Below, one piece after another: positions 16,977 through 26,466 of a stretch of DNA of 64,000 nt (position 1 is the first letter of the stretch; each line of letters begins with the position of its first letter). Made by a program: the position numbers and the translations under genes. The DNA comes from Ralstonia pickettii (lineage in GTDB: Bacteria > Pseudomonadota > Gammaproteobacteria > Burkholderiales > Burkholderiaceae), in contig NZ_CP104381.1 of the NCBI RefSeq assembly GCF_030582395.1, forward strand, positions 1,612,001-1,676,000, read 5' to 3'. Below the pieces are notes generated by a model. That model saw nothing but the letters and a program-made list of their open reading frames with translations, was not told the DNA's origin and did not search any database.

Positions 16977-18566
16977 ATGACTGCCTCCCCCGTCGCCTTG
17001 CCTGACGATTCCCTTGCGAACACGTTCGACTGGCCTGGCCGCCCCGCCGCAGCCCCCGGTTTCTCAGCACTGGGCGAACGATTTTTGACACGTCTGCCGC
17101 CGATGCCCATGCCTTCCGGCGCAATCGGCACACCTTATCTGGTTGGCTTTTCGCCAGACGCCGCCGCGTCGCTCGGCATCTCGCGCGCAGAGCTTGACAC
17201 CCCGGCCGGGCTGGCGGTCTTTACCGGTAACGCCGTCGCGGCCTGGAGCGATCCGCTCGCAACCGTCTATTCGGGCCACCAGTTCGGCGTGTGGGCGGGC
17301 CAGTTGGGCGATGGCCGTGCGCTGCTGCTGGCGGAATTCCAGACCGCCGATGGCCCGTGCGAAGTCCAGCTCAAAGGTGCCGGCCGTACGCCGTATTCGC
17401 GCATGGGCGACGGACGCGCGGTGCTCCGGTCGTCCATCCGCGAATTTTTGTGCTCGGAAGCCATGGCAGGGCTCGGCATTCCGACCACCCGAGCCCTGTG
17501 CGTGACCGGCGCTGACGCACCCGTGCGCCGTGAAGAAATCGAAACCGCAGCAGTTGTCACACGCCTTGCACCGTCGTTCGTGCGCTTCGGCCATTTCGAG
17601 CACTTTGCCGCCAGTGAACAACTGCCCCAACTCCGCGCACTTGCCGATTACGTCGTCGACCGCTTCTACCCCGCCTGCCGCAGCGAGTCGCAACCGTATC
17701 TCGCCCTGCTGCGCGAAATTGCCCGCCGCACCGCTGAATTGATGGCCGACTGGCAAGCCGTTGGCTTCTGCCACGGCGTGATGAACACCGACAACATGTC
17801 GATCCTCGGCCTCACGCTTGATTACGGCCCATTCGGCTTCCTGGACGGTTTTGACGCCAACCACATCTGCAACCACTCCGACAGCGGCGGCCGGTACGCC
17901 TACGCCCAGCAGCCCCAGATCGGCTACTGGAACCTGTTCTGCCTCGCGCAGGCATTACTGCCGCTGTTCGGCGAGGATCCGGACGTTTTCGTCAACTTGA
18001 GCGACGAAGCGCAGGCGCAACCCGCCATCGATGCCGCACAAAACGTGTTGCTGACCTACCGCGACGTCTACGGCGCAGCGTTCTACGCACGTTATCGCGC
18101 CAAGCTTGGCCTTTCCACCGCGCAGGACACAGACGAAACGCTGTTCGGCGACCTCTTCAAGCTGCTGCACAACCAGCGCACCGACTACACGCTGTTTTTC
18201 CGCCACCTCGCCGAAGTACGCCGCGACGACACGCCCGCCGCGGCAGAAGCGCGCACCGTCCGCGATTTCTTCTTCGATCGCGCCGCCGCAGACGCGTGGC
18301 TTGCCGCTTATCGCCAGCGCTTGCAAGCCGAAACGCAATCCGACGACGAGCGCGCCGCCGCCATGCAGCGCGTCAACCCCAAATACGTGCTGCGCAACCA
18401 CCTGGCTGAAATTGCAATCCGCCGCGCCAAGGAAAAGGATTTCTCCGAAGTCGAAAACCTGCGCGCCGTGCTGGCCCGCCCGTTTGACGACCACCCCGGC
18501 TTCGAGCACTACGCCCAGCCGGCGCCCGACTGGGCATCGTCATTGGAAGTGAGCTGCTCGTCGTGA
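16977..18566 (+). CDS. selO: Protein adenylyltransferase SelO (UPF0061/YdiU)
   Basis: Pseudokinase-fold enzyme that transfers AMP from ATP to hydroxyl side chains of proteins; linked to redox homeostasis. 529 residues. Family blocks: [51 protein letters not shown] and [11 protein letters not shown] with the metal-binding N and D, then [11 protein letters not shown]. It ends SCSS, the tail position where eukaryotic homologues carry selenocysteine. Start ATG 16977 ([11 protein letters not shown]) fits the family; earlier starts back to 16767 would add unrelated sequence. It precedes msrB, another redox-repair gene, by 128 bases. Confidence 0.93.
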   Translation: MTASPVALPDDSLANTFDWPGRPAAAPGFSALGERFLTRLPPMPMPSGAIGTPYLVGFSPDAAASLGISRAELDTPAGLAVFTGNAVAAWSDPLATVYSGHQFGVWAGQLGDGRALLLAEFQTADGPCEVQLKGAGRTPYSRMGDGRAVLRSSIREFLCSEAMAGLGIPTTRALCVTGADAPVRREEIETAAVVTRLAPSFVRFGHFEHFAASEQLPQLRALADYVVDRFYPACRSESQPYLALLREIARRTAELMADWQAVGFCHGVMNTDNMSILGLTLDYGPFGFLDGFDANHICNHSDSGGRYAYAQQPQIGYWNLFCLAQALLPLFGEDPDVFVNLSDEAQAQPAIDAAQNVLLTYRDVYGAAFYARYRAKLGLSTAQDTDETLFGDLFKLLHNQRTDYTLFFRHLAEVRRDDTPAAAEARTVRDFFFDRAAADAWLAAYRQRLQAETQSDDERAAAMQRVNPKYVLRNHLAEIAIRRAKEKDFSEVENLRAVLARPFDDHPGFEHYAQPAPDWASSLEVSCSS

Positions 18567-18694
18567 TGCGTCGAAACTGACACCGTGCTCTAATCCGCGC
18601 CTGTCAGGATTGCCGCAGCAGCACGACAAACAACATCAGCCGGCCAATCGCTCTCACCTCGCGGTGGCCGAATCCAACAAGGAGTCTCATCACC

Positions 18695-19081
18695 ATGACC
18701 GTCACGAAATCCGACGCCGAATGGCGCGACCAACTCTCCGACATCGAATACCGCGTCACCCGCGAAGCGGCCACCGAACGCCCCTTCACCGGCAAGTACT
18801 GGGACCACTGGGAGCGTGGCGTCTACAACTGCGTGTGCTGCGGCACGCCGCTGTTTGAATCGTCGACCAAGTTCGATGCGGGCTGCGGCTGGCCGAGCTA
18901 TTTCCAGCCCATCAACGGCGAGGTGATCGCCGAAAAAACCGACCGCTCCCACGGTATGCTGCGCATCGAAGTGCAGTGCAAGAACTGCGGCGCGCACCTG
19001 GGCCATGTGTTCGAAGATGGCCCTGCGCCCACCGGCCTGCGGTATTGCATCAACTCGGCTGCGCTAAAATTCGGCGATTGA
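18695..19081 (+). CDS. msrB: Peptide methionine-R-sulfoxide reductase
   Basis: Reduces methionine-R-sulfoxide in proteins. 128 residues, single-domain type. Two zinc-binding pairs are visible (CVCC near 46-49 and CKNC near 94-97), plus [19 protein letters not shown] and the catalytic cysteine in [10 protein letters not shown]. The start has AAGGAG nine bases upstream. First gene of the run msrB-yciB-bolA-parvulin, all closely spaced. Confidence 0.95.
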   Translation: MTVTKSDAEWRDQLSDIEYRVTREAATERPFTGKYWDHWERGVYNCVCCGTPLFESSTKFDAGCGWPSYFQPINGEVIAEKTDRSHGMLRIEVQCKNCGAHLGHVFEDGPAPTGLRYCINSAALKFGD

Positions 19082-19115
19082 TCTACCGCACCTGCCCACC
19101 TAAGCGCGTTCCCGC

Positions 19116-19688
19116 ATGAAATTCCTGTTCGATCTGTTCCCGGTCATCCTGTTCTTTGCTGCCTTCAAGGTGGCCGGTATTTATGTGGCGACCACCGTCG
19201 CGATGGTCGCCACCGTGCTGCAGATCGCCTGGGTGTGGTTCAAGCACCGCAAGGTCGACGCCATGCAGTGGCTGTCGCTGCTCATCATTGGTGTGTTTGG
19301 CGGCGCCACACTCATTTTCCACAACGAGACTTTCATCAAGTGGAAGCCGACGGTCCTGTACTGGATGTTTGGCGTGGTGCTGCTGGGCAGCGTGGTGTTC
19401 GTTCGCAAGAACCTCATCCGCGCCATGATGGAGCAGCAGGTCTCGCTGCCCGAGCCGATGTGGGGCCGCCTGAACCTGGTCTGGGCGCTGTTCTTCCTGG
19501 TCATGGGCTGCCTGAACCTTTACGTGGCCTACAACTTCGACACTGACGTGTGGGTCAACTTCAAGCTGTTCGGCTCGATGGGCCTGATGGTGGTATTCAT
19601 CCTCGCGCAGAGTGTCTGGCTGGCGCGGCACATGCAGGAGCGTCCCGCCAACGCAGCCAACGACGCCCACATCGGAGACGACCGCTGA
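19116..19688 (+). CDS. yciB: Intracellular septation protein A (YciB family)
   Basis: Inner-membrane protein of 190 residues with about five hydrophobic segments. It opens [18 protein letters not shown], the conserved N-terminus, and contains [17 protein letters not shown] and [14 protein letters not shown]. YciB affects envelope integrity and division in enterobacteria; the mechanism is unclear. Its stop overlaps the bolA start (TGATG). Confidence 0.93.
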   Translation: MKFLFDLFPVILFFAAFKVAGIYVATTVAMVATVLQIAWVWFKHRKVDAMQWLSLLIIGVFGGATLIFHNETFIKWKPTVLYWMFGVVLLGSVVFVRKNLIRAMMEQQVSLPEPMWGRLNLVWALFFLVMGCLNLYVAYNFDTDVWVNFKLFGSMGLMVVFILAQSVWLARHMQERPANAANDAHIGDDR

Positions 19689-19960
19689 TGGCCGCAGATC
19701 CGCGAGAAATCGAACGCCTCCTGCGTGAGGCCTTCCAGCCCGCCCACCTGGTCGTTGAAGACGACAGCGCGAAGCACGCCGGACACGCCGGTGCAGCGTC
19801 CGGCGGCGGACACTACAACGTCGAAATCGTCAGCGCGGCCTTTGCCGGCAAGAACCGTTTGGCGCGTCATCGCATGGTGTATGATGCGCTGCACACGCTG
19901 TGGCCAGCGGCAATCCATGCCCTGGCGATCCGCGCGGTCACTCCCGAAGAAAACACGTAA
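19688..19960 (+). CDS. bolA: BolA family protein
   Basis: Small BolA/IbaG-type protein, 90 residues, involved with monothiol glutaredoxins in iron-sulfur handling in this family. It has GGHYNVEIVSAAFAGKNRLARHRMVYDAL; the HRMVY block is the conserved helix with the invariant histidine. It starts [12 protein letters not shown] with its ATG overlapping the yciB stop by one base, so translation is coupled. The longer in-frame opening at 19550 lies inside yciB and is not real. Confidence 0.92.
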   Translation: MAADPREIERLLREAFQPAHLVVEDDSAKHAGHAGAASGGGHYNVEIVSAAFAGKNRLARHRMVYDALHTLWPAAIHALAIRAVTPEENT

Positions 19961-20002
19961 GCGCATTCCACGCTCACTCGTCCTTCCCTCGAACGCAATC
20001 CC

Positions 20003-20800
20003 ATGAAGATTTCCAGCCTCACTGCCAGCCTGCTGGCTGCTGCCCTTGCTGCGACCGTTGCTCCCGCGATGGCGCAAAACGCCGCGGTGGTCAACGGTAA
20101 AGCCATCCCGAGCGCAAAGGTGGACGCGCTGATCAAGAAGTCGGGCCAGCCCGAATCGCCCGAGCTGCGTGCCAAGGCCCGCGACATGCTGGTCGACCGT
20201 GAACTGATCGAGCAGGACGCCGCCAAGCGGGGCCTGCTGGAGCGCGACGACGTTCAAGAGCAACTCGCTTCTGCGCGCCTGAACGTGCTCGTGGCCGCCG
20301 AGTTCGAGGACTACGTCAAGAACAGCCCCGCCACCGAAGACGAACTGCACAAGCAGTACGACAAGATCAAGGCGCAGTTCGGCAACGGCAAGGAATACCA
20401 CGCCCACCACATCCTGGTGGACAAGGAAGCCGACGCCAAGGCGATCATCGCCAAGCTGAAGGCCGGCGCCAAGTTTGAAGACATCGCCAAGGCGCAATCG
20501 AAGGACAAGGGATCGGGCGCCAACGGCGGCGATCTGGACTGGGCGAACCCGGGCACTTACGTGCCGGAATTCTCGGCCGCGCTCACCGGGCTGAAGAAGG
20601 GCCAGATCACGCAGACGCCGGTCAAGACGCAATTCGGCTGGCACGTGATCCGTCTGGACGACACGCGCGACGCAAAGATCCCGTCGTACGAGGACGTCAA
20701 GCCGCAACTGCTCGAGATGATGATGGGCGATCAGAACTGGCAACGCAGCAAGTTCCAGGCGATGCTGAAAGAGCTGCGCGAAAAAGCGAAGATCCAGTAA
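20003..20800 (+). CDS. Periplasmic parvulin-type peptidyl-prolyl isomerase
   Basis: Foldase of the PpiC/SurA/PrsA kind, 265 residues. The signal peptide cleaves about after residue 25 (ATVAPAMAQ-NAAVV). An N-terminal SurA-like helical region is followed by the rotamase domain (about 135-230): YHAHHILVDKEADA, GGDLDWANPGTYVPEF and TQFGWHVIRLDD. Last gene of msrB-yciB-bolA-ppi, ended by a strong hairpin at 20824. Confidence 0.93.
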   Translation: MKISSLTASLLAAALAATVAPAMAQNAAVVNGKAIPSAKVDALIKKSGQPESPELRAKARDMLVDRELIEQDAAKRGLLERDDVQEQLASARLNVLVAAEFEDYVKNSPATEDELHKQYDKIKAQFGNGKEYHAHHILVDKEADAKAIIAKLKAGAKFEDIAKAQSKDKGSGANGGDLDWANPGTYVPEFSAALTGLKKGQITQTPVKTQFGWHVIRLDDTRDAKIPSYEDVKPQLLEMMMGDQNWQRSKFQAMLKELREKAKIQ

Positions 20801-20823
20801 GCAGCCGCCCGTTGGGGCAGTGA

Positions 20824-20848
20824 AAAAAGGGGCCACGTGCCCCTTTTT
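20824..20848 (+). terminator. Rho-independent terminator after the parvulin gene
   Basis: AAAAAGGGGC (20824-20833) pairs with GCCCCTTTTT (20839-20848) around CACGT, ending in a T-run. Confidence 0.9.
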
Positions 20849-21090
20849 GATTTGATGGCCGGGTTGCATCGCACGCAACCGGAATCCCCCCCCTGCCCCC
20901 AGGTTTTCTTTTGAAGTGTTTGCTGAAAAGCATTGCGATTTGGCCGATAATGTGCGCCCACGTGCGCCGGCACTGCACTGCTTCGGTGCACTCAAGAATC
21001 AAGACAGTCTTACAAAACCAACCACGCCGGCACGGGCATATCCCGCCCGCCGCCAGAGCGAAACCACCCAAAAGGAAACAGGAGATCCTT

Positions 21091-22071
21091 ATGTCCACGT
21101 TCAAGCACGCCTTCCGCATTGCCGCGCTTGCTGCCATTCCGATGGCACTGCTGCAAGCCGCACCGGCGCTGGCCCAGGCCACCAAGTCGGTCGAAGTGCT
21201 GGCCATCGTTGAGCACCCGGCGCTCGACGCCATCCGCGACGGCGCCAAGGAACAGCTCAAGGCCGAAGGCTTTGACGCAGGCAAGAACCTGAAGTGGGAG
21301 TACCAGAGCGCACAAGGCAGCACGGCCACCGCCGCGCAGATCGCCCGCAAGTTCATCGGCGACAAGCCGGACGCCATCATCGCCATCGCCACCCCGTCCG
21401 CGCAGGCGGTTGTGGCTGCCACCAAGTCGATCCCCGTCGTCTATTCGGGCGTGACGGATCCGGTGGCCGCGCAACTGGTCAAGAGCTGGGAGCCGACCGG
21501 CACCAACGTGACCGGCGTGTCCGACAAGCTGCCGCTGGACAAGCAAATCGCCCTCATCAAGCGTGTGGTGCCAAATGCCAAGCGTGTGGGCATGGTCTAC
21601 AACCCTGGCGAAGCCAACTCGGTCGTGGTCGTCACCGAGCTGAAGAAGCTGCTGTCGGCGCAAGGCATGACGCTGATCGAATCGGCTGCACCGCGTACCG
21701 TGGACATCGCGCCAGCCGCCAAGAACCTGATCGGCAAGGTCGACGTGATCTACACGAACACCGACAACAACGTGGTGTCGGCGTACGAGTCGCTGGTGAA
21801 GGTGGCCAACGAAGCGAAGATCCCGCTGGTGGCCGGCGATACCGACAGCGTCAAGCGCGGCGCCATCGCTGCGCTGGGCATCAACTACTACAAGCTGGGC
21901 CAGCAGACCGGCAAGGTCGTCGCCCGCATCCTGAAGGGTGAGAAGCCGGGCGCGATTGCATCGGCCGGCAGCACCGATTTGGAGCTGTTCGTGAACGAAG
22001 GCGCGGCCAAGAAGCAAGGCGCGACCTTGTCGGCGGACCTGCTGAAGGACGCCAAGGAAGTCATCAAGTAA
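21091..22071 (+). CDS. ABC transporter substrate-binding protein (TrpX-like)
   Basis: Periplasmic binding protein of the ABC_sub_bind (DUF534) family, 326 residues, related to streptococcal TrpX. Signal peptide to about residue 29 (QAAPALAQ-ATKSVEV). Family blocks: VEHPALDAIRDG, WEYQSAQGS, AIATPSAQAV, PVVYSGVTDPV and the hinge-2 region VYNPGEANSV. Start ATG 21091 has AGGAGA upstream. It forms a complete importer with the permease and ATPase that follow. Ligands known for the family include tryptophan and tyrosine; none is shown here. Confidence 0.9.
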   Translation: MSTFKHAFRIAALAAIPMALLQAAPALAQATKSVEVLAIVEHPALDAIRDGAKEQLKAEGFDAGKNLKWEYQSAQGSTATAAQIARKFIGDKPDAIIAIATPSAQAVVAATKSIPVVYSGVTDPVAAQLVKSWEPTGTNVTGVSDKLPLDKQIALIKRVVPNAKRVGMVYNPGEANSVVVVTELKKLLSAQGMTLIESAAPRTVDIAPAAKNLIGKVDVIYTNTDNNVVSAYESLVKVANEAKIPLVAGDTDSVKRGAIAALGINYYKLGQQTGKVVARILKGEKPGAIASAGSTDLELFVNEGAAKKQGATLSADLLKDAKEVIK

Positions 22072-22246
22072 CACGCAAGGCGCCGGGTCGGCCTCCGCCC
22101 GATGGAGCCGGCCCGGCGCGGGTCTGCCTGCCCGAGCCCCAGCGCGGCTATCCGCCGCATCATGGCCGGGCGCTTACGCTCCTACCCGAAAGCGTCCCCG
22201 TTCATTGCACACCGGCCGGTGCCCAATCGCCGCGCCCTATTCCGTC

Positions 22247-23155
22247 ATGTCACTGTTTTCATTGCTCGGCGCCCTGGAGATCGGTCTGATCTTCAGCCTC
22301 GTGGCGCTCGGGGTGCTGATCTCCTTCCGCATCCTCAACTTCCCTGACCTCACTGTCGACGGCAGCTTCCCGATGGGCGGCGCCGTGGCGGCCACGCTCA
22401 TCGCCAGCGGACACGATCCGTTCATGTCGACGCTGGGCGGCACGCTGGCCGGTGCCGTTGCCGGCTTCATCACGGGCTGGCTCAATGTGCGCCTGAAAAT
22501 CATGGATCTGCTCGCCAGCATCCTGATGATGATCGCGCTGTACTCGGTCAACCTGCGCATCATGGGCAAGCCGAACGTGCCGCTCATCTCCGAGCCGACG
22601 GTGTTCTCGCTGCTGCAGCCCGAGTGGATGCCCGACTACGTGTTCCGACCCGTGCTGCTGGGTGTGGTCGTGGTGGTCGTCAAGCTGCTGGTGGATTGGT
22701 TCTTCTCGACGCAGATCGGCCTGTCGCTGCGTGCCACGGGTGCCAACCCGCGCATGGCGCGCGCACAGGGTGTCGCCACCGGCGCTGCCACGTTGGCCGG
22801 CATGGCGCTGTCCAACGCCCTGGTGGCGCTTGCTGGTGCGCTCTACGCGCAAACGCAGGGCGGCGCCGACGTGTCGATGGGTATCGGCACGATCGTCATC
22901 GGCCTGGCTGCCGTCATCATCGGCGAGACCGTGCTGCCGGCACGCCGCCTGGTGCTGACCACGCTGGCCGTGGTGGTGGGCGCGATCCTGTATCGTTTCT
23001 TCATCGCCCTGGCGCTCAATAGCGATTTCATCGGCCTGCAAGCACAGGACCTGAACATGGTGACCGCCGCGCTGGTGGTGATCGCGCTCGTGCTTCCTGG
23101 TGTGCGCCGCAAGGTGTTCGGCAAGTTCGCCAAGACCACTACCAAGGGGAACTGA
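22247..23155 (+). CDS. ABC transporter permease (TrpY-like)
   Basis: 302-residue inner-membrane permease, single type, likely acting as a homodimer. Starts MSLFSLLGALEIGLIFSLVALGVLISFRILNFPDLTVDG (family block RILNFPDLTVDGSF). Contains LRATGANPRMARAQG, the cytoplasmic loop that docks on the ATPase, and GGADVSMGIGTIVIGLAAVIIGE. Its stop lies one base before the ATPase start. Confidence 0.92.
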   Translation: MSLFSLLGALEIGLIFSLVALGVLISFRILNFPDLTVDGSFPMGGAVAATLIASGHDPFMSTLGGTLAGAVAGFITGWLNVRLKIMDLLASILMMIALYSVNLRIMGKPNVPLISEPTVFSLLQPEWMPDYVFRPVLLGVVVVVVKLLVDWFFSTQIGLSLRATGANPRMARAQGVATGAATLAGMALSNALVALAGALYAQTQGGADVSMGIGTIVIGLAAVIIGETVLPARRLVLTTLAVVVGAILYRFFIALALNSDFIGLQAQDLNMVTAALVVIALVLPGVRRKVFGKFAKTTTKGN

Positions 23156-23156
23156 C

Positions 23157-23951
23157 ATGCTGAGCGCACAAGGACTCACCCTCACCTTCAACCCGGCCAC
23201 GCCGATTGAGACGCGCGCGCTGCGCGGCCTGTCGCTGGACATTCCGGCGGGCCAGTTCGTGGCCGTGATCGGCTCGAACGGCGCCGGCAAGTCGACGTTC
23301 CTGAACTCCATCAGCGGCGACCAGCTGGTCGACTCCGGCAGCATCACCATCGACGGTGAAGACGTCACGCGAAAGACCGCGTGGCAACGCGCTGACAAGG
23401 TCGCCCGAGTGTTCCAGGACCCGATGGCCGGCACCTGCGAAAACTTGACCATCGAAGAGAACATGTCGCTGGCCATGTGCCGCGGGCAGCGTCGTGGTTT
23501 CTCGTTCGCCACCAACCGCAAGTGGCGCGAGATCTTCCGCGAGCAACTGCGCCGGCTGGACCTCGGCCTGGAAAATCGCCTGACCGATCGCATCGGTCTG
23601 CTTTCGGGCGGCCAACGCCAGGCCGTGAGCCTGCTGATGGCCTCGCTGCAGCCGTCGCGCATCCTGCTGCTCGATGAGCACACCGCCGCGCTCGACCCGA
23701 AAACGGCCGCCTTCGTGCTTGAGCTGACCGCCAAGATCGTGTCTGAGAGCAAGCTGACGACAATGATGGTGACGCACTCCATGCGCCAGGCGCTCGACTA
23801 CGGCGACCGCACGGTAATGCTGCACCAGGGTAACGTGATCCTCGACGTGCAAGGCGAGGAGCGCCGTGGCCTGGACGTGCCGCACCTGCTGCAGAAGTTC
23901 GAGGAAACGCGCGGCGCCAAGGTGGACGACGACGCGCTGTTGCTGGGCTGA
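23157..23951 (+). CDS. ABC transporter ATP-binding protein (TrpZ-like)
   Basis: 264 residues. Walker A GSNGAGKST, signature LSGGQRQAVSLLMA, Walker B ILLLDEHTAALDP (the DEHT form typical of this subfamily) and switch histidine MMVTHSMRQAL. Translated from an ATG one base after the permease stop. It completes a three-gene importer with no regulator alongside. Confidence 0.93.
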   Translation: MLSAQGLTLTFNPATPIETRALRGLSLDIPAGQFVAVIGSNGAGKSTFLNSISGDQLVDSGSITIDGEDVTRKTAWQRADKVARVFQDPMAGTCENLTIEENMSLAMCRGQRRGFSFATNRKWREIFREQLRRLDLGLENRLTDRIGLLSGGQRQAVSLLMASLQPSRILLLDEHTAALDPKTAAFVLELTAKIVSESKLTTMMVTHSMRQALDYGDRTVMLHQGNVILDVQGEERRGLDVPHLLQKFEETRGAKVDDDALLLG

Positions 23952-23976
23952 ACCATCGCATCAACATCACATCGAC

Positions 23977-23998
23977 GGGCTCCCTTAGCGGAGCCCGC
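23977..23998 (+). terminator. Hairpin after the TrpXYZ-type operon
   Basis: CGGGCTCC (23977-23984) pairs with GGAGCCCG (23991-23998). No T-run follows, so termination may be weak or Rho-assisted. Confidence 0.4.
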
Positions 23999-24012
23999 GA
24001 CATTTCCGCTCC

Positions 24013-25113
24013 ATGACCAAGGCCCGCCGCCCTGCCATCAGCATCGCGCCCAACCAACACGCGGACAACTCGCCAACGCTGTCAAAAGGTCAGCGAGCGT
24101 TCAACGCGCTGATCAAGCAGATCGGGAATCGGCGCAAGCGGCTCGCAGATTGGGAGACGGCTACCGTTCAGTTCCAGGGCCGATATGCCGGCGAGTTCTT
24201 GCCGCTGGAGCGCAGCCGCATCGCATTGCAGATCCGCCTCGTCCGCAGCCTCGATCAGGTCTACGAGCACGACGCCTTTACTAAAGCCGAGCGCCGCAAG
24301 ATATCCGCGCTCATCGTCGATCTCGCGCACGATCTGATTGACGAAGACCCGAGCCTCAAGACGCTTTACAGCAAGTACAGCGGCACAGACTTCGACCGGG
24401 AAGCCGCGCTGCAGGCCGCGGAGATGAAGTCGAGGCTGGAAGCGGCGCTCGGTGTCGACCTCGGCGACGACGCGGACGTGCATTCGGAGGAAGCGCTGCT
24501 GCAGCGCGCCCGCGCGCACATCGAGCAACGCGCCGAGAAAAAGGCCGCCGCCGCAAGCAAGCGTGAAGCCCGCCGGGCCGCGCGCACGAAATCTCCGAAG
24601 CAACTTGCCGCAGAAGCGCGGGAGGAAGACGAACAGGCGCAGATGAGCCTGTCCATCCGCGAGGTCTATCGCAAGCTCGCCAGCGCCCTGCACCCGGACC
24701 GCGAAACCGATCCGCAGGAGCGAGAGCGCAAGACGCGGCTCATGCAGCGCGTCAACGAGGCCTACGACAAGAACAACCTGCTGCAACTACTGGAATTGCA
24801 GCTGGAGCTTGAGCACATCGACCAGCATTCGATCAACCGCATCAGCGAAGCGCGATTGGCGCACTACAACCAGATCCTGAAAGACCAGGTGCGCGAGCTT
24901 GACCGGCAAATCCATCGCGTCGAGACCACGTTCCGATACACGTACGGCTATCAGCGGTTCGAAGCGCTGCCGCCAGAGGCCGTGTTGCAAAAACTCGACC
25001 TCGACATCGCAGCGCTGCACGAACAGGTGCGCAACTTCGAGCAGGACCTTGCCGCCTTCGACGATTTCCGCGACGTGCGGCGCATGCTGAAATCCCGCGC
25101 GACGCTCGACTGA
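24013..25113 (+). CDS. J-domain-containing protein of unknown function
   Basis: 366 residues, cytosolic, no signal or membrane segment. The middle (about 215-265) matches a J-domain: helix II-like SIREVYRKLASALHPDRE with the HPD tripeptide near residue 231, then TRLMQRVNEAYDKNNLL. The region before it (about 165-205) is very rich in Ala, Arg and Lys and predicts a long charged helix. The C-terminal 100 residues look like coiled coil (LELQLELEHIDQ, LDLDIAALHEQVRNFEQDLAAF). J-proteins stimulate Hsp70 ATPase; the placement of the J-domain in the middle, between two helical arms, is not that of DnaJ or CbpA. The client is unknown. It stands alone between the ABC operon and a terminator shared with the porin. 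Confidence 0.75.
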   Translation: MTKARRPAISIAPNQHADNSPTLSKGQRAFNALIKQIGNRRKRLADWETATVQFQGRYAGEFLPLERSRIALQIRLVRSLDQVYEHDAFTKAERRKISALIVDLAHDLIDEDPSLKTLYSKYSGTDFDREAALQAAEMKSRLEAALGVDLGDDADVHSEEALLQRARAHIEQRAEKKAAAASKREARRAARTKSPKQLAAEAREEDEQAQMSLSIREVYRKLASALHPDRETDPQERERKTRLMQRVNEAYDKNNLLQLLELQLELEHIDQHSINRISEARLAHYNQILKDQVRELDRQIHRVETTFRYTYGYQRFEALPPEAVLQKLDLDIAALHEQVRNFEQDLAAFDDFRDVRRMLKSRATLD

Positions 25114-25140
25114 CGGCCAGCCGCGCGTCGATCCAACAAA

Positions 25141-25162
25141 ACGGGCACCCGAAGGTGCCCGT
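25141..25162. terminator. Bidirectional terminator between J-protein and porin
   Basis: ACGGGCACC (25141-25149) pairs with GGTGCCCGT (25154-25162) around CGAA. GTTTTTG follows on the plus strand and CGTTTTGTTGG on the minus strand, serving both convergent genes. Confidence 0.88.
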
Positions 25163-25184
25163 GTTTTTGACTGCGATCGGCCGA

Positions 25185-26258
25185 TCAGAAACGGTGTTGC
25201 AGGCCCGCCGTCACACCGACCTGGTTGTTGCCATACCCCACCACGTCGCGCGACAGGCTCACGTTCTGGCCGTTTTTGGCCTTGGCATAACCGGCAGACA
25301 GGTACGCCGTGGTCCGCTTGGACAGCGTGTACTGGCCGCGCACCGAGAACAGGATCGGATCGGCCCCTGTACCGTCCTTGATGTTCTGCTTGTACACCGC
25401 GCCGTACAGCGTGAAGGCCGGCGTCAGGTCGTAGCTGGCGCCCGCCCAGTACATATCGCTGCGCAGGCTGGCGGCAGCCGTGGTGAAGGCACGCTTGTAG
25501 TTGCGATAGCCCGCAAACAGTTTCAACGCGCCCAAGTCGTAGCTGGCGCCGGCGTGAATGCCCTGGATGTAATTGGTCGTATCTGCCGGCGTGGTGCTTG
25601 TGCCTGCGCCGTTTTGGCGATCCCACGTGACCGCCGCAGAGAAGCCGCCCACGGTGTACCCGATGCCCAGGTCGTACTTGGAGTTGCTCTTGAAATTGCC
25701 GGCGGCCTCGCCAAAGCCCACGGTCGCGCCCAGCTTCAGGCCACCAAAGGAACCGTCATAGCGCACAGCGTTGGATGCGCGCGAGAACAGGCCGTCCTTG
25801 CGGTCGCCTGTGGCCGTGGACGACGTCGCCCACGAGTAGTTCGGCGCATAGCCCATCGGGTCGTACGGCAGCATGAAGTCGTACGTGGTCGTGAACGTGC
25901 GACCGGCCACCACCTGCCCGAAGCCGCCTGCCAAACCGACCACGGCGCGGCGGTCGAACAGCGTGTTGTCGGTATCGAGCTTGCCGGTATCGATGGCGAT
26001 ACCGCTTTCCAGATTGAACACGGCTTTCAGGCCGCCCCCCAGATCTTCGGTGCCGCGCATACCCCAGCGCGACGTGTTCTTGCCGCCCGAGACTAGGCGC
26101 GTGGCGCTGCCGCCGTTCGGGCCAGCGTGGTTCACATACTCGATGCCCGAATCCATGATCCCGTACAGGGTCACGTTGGAGGATTGTGCGGCGGCCGTGC
26201 CAGCGGTCGTCGCGGTGGCGAGCGCCACCACGGCCAGCGCCATCGAAGTCTTGTTCAT
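25185..26258 (-). CDS. Outer-membrane porin (Gram-negative general porin type)
   Basis: Trimeric 16-strand beta-barrel porin of the Burkholderiales OmpC/OpcP type, 357 residues. Signal peptide to about residue 22 (ATATTAGTAAA-QSSNVTLYG). The mature start SSNVTLYGIMDSGIEY and the C-terminal phenylalanine (GLQHRF) needed for barrel assembly are both present; SRWGMRGTEDLGGGLKAVFNLESG is the L3-preceding region (key block RGTEDLGGG). I chose ATG 26258 because it gives a normal signal peptide; the 26297 start adds 13 odd residues. Divergent from the two-component system, which may control it. Confidence 0.93.
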   Translation of the reverse strand: MNKTSMALAVVALATATTAGTAAAQSSNVTLYGIMDSGIEYVNHAGPNGGSATRLVSGGKNTSRWGMRGTEDLGGGLKAVFNLESGIAIDTGKLDTDNTLFDRRAVVGLAGGFGQVVAGRTFTTTYDFMLPYDPMGYAPNYSWATSSTATGDRKDGLFSRASNAVRYDGSFGGLKLGATVGFGEAAGNFKSNSKYDLGIGYTVGGFSAAVTWDRQNGAGTSTTPADTTNYIQGIHAGASYDLGALKLFAGYRNYKRAFTTAAASLRSDMYWAGASYDLTPAFTLYGAVYKQNIKDGTGADPILFSVRGQYTLSKRTTAYLSAGYAKAKNGQNVSLSRDVVGYGNNQVGVTAGLQHRF

Positions 26259-26337
26259 CAGGTCTCCCTTATTCGTTGTCCTTGCGCAAGCGCCCAATTC
26301 ACAGGGGCTTTGAGCGGGACGGATCGTATGAGGGACG

Positions 26338-26355
26338 CACTTTCAGTTCACTTTC
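26338..26355 (+). promoter_or_regulatory. Tandem heptamer direct repeat between porin and response regulator
   Basis: CACTTTC at 26338-26344 and again at 26349-26355, an 11 bp period. Direct repeats at this spacing are typical of OmpR-family regulator sites. It lies 80 bases before the porin start and 112 bases before the regulator start. Confidence 0.45.
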
Positions 26356-26466
26356 GATTGGCGGGAAATTGCCAGGGTGTTTCGCGACGTTCTTGGGGGT
26401 TTCCCTAGCTTCAAAACATGCGGCGATGTCTGTATTCCTCTGCGGCTGTTTAAGAGACGGACCGAT

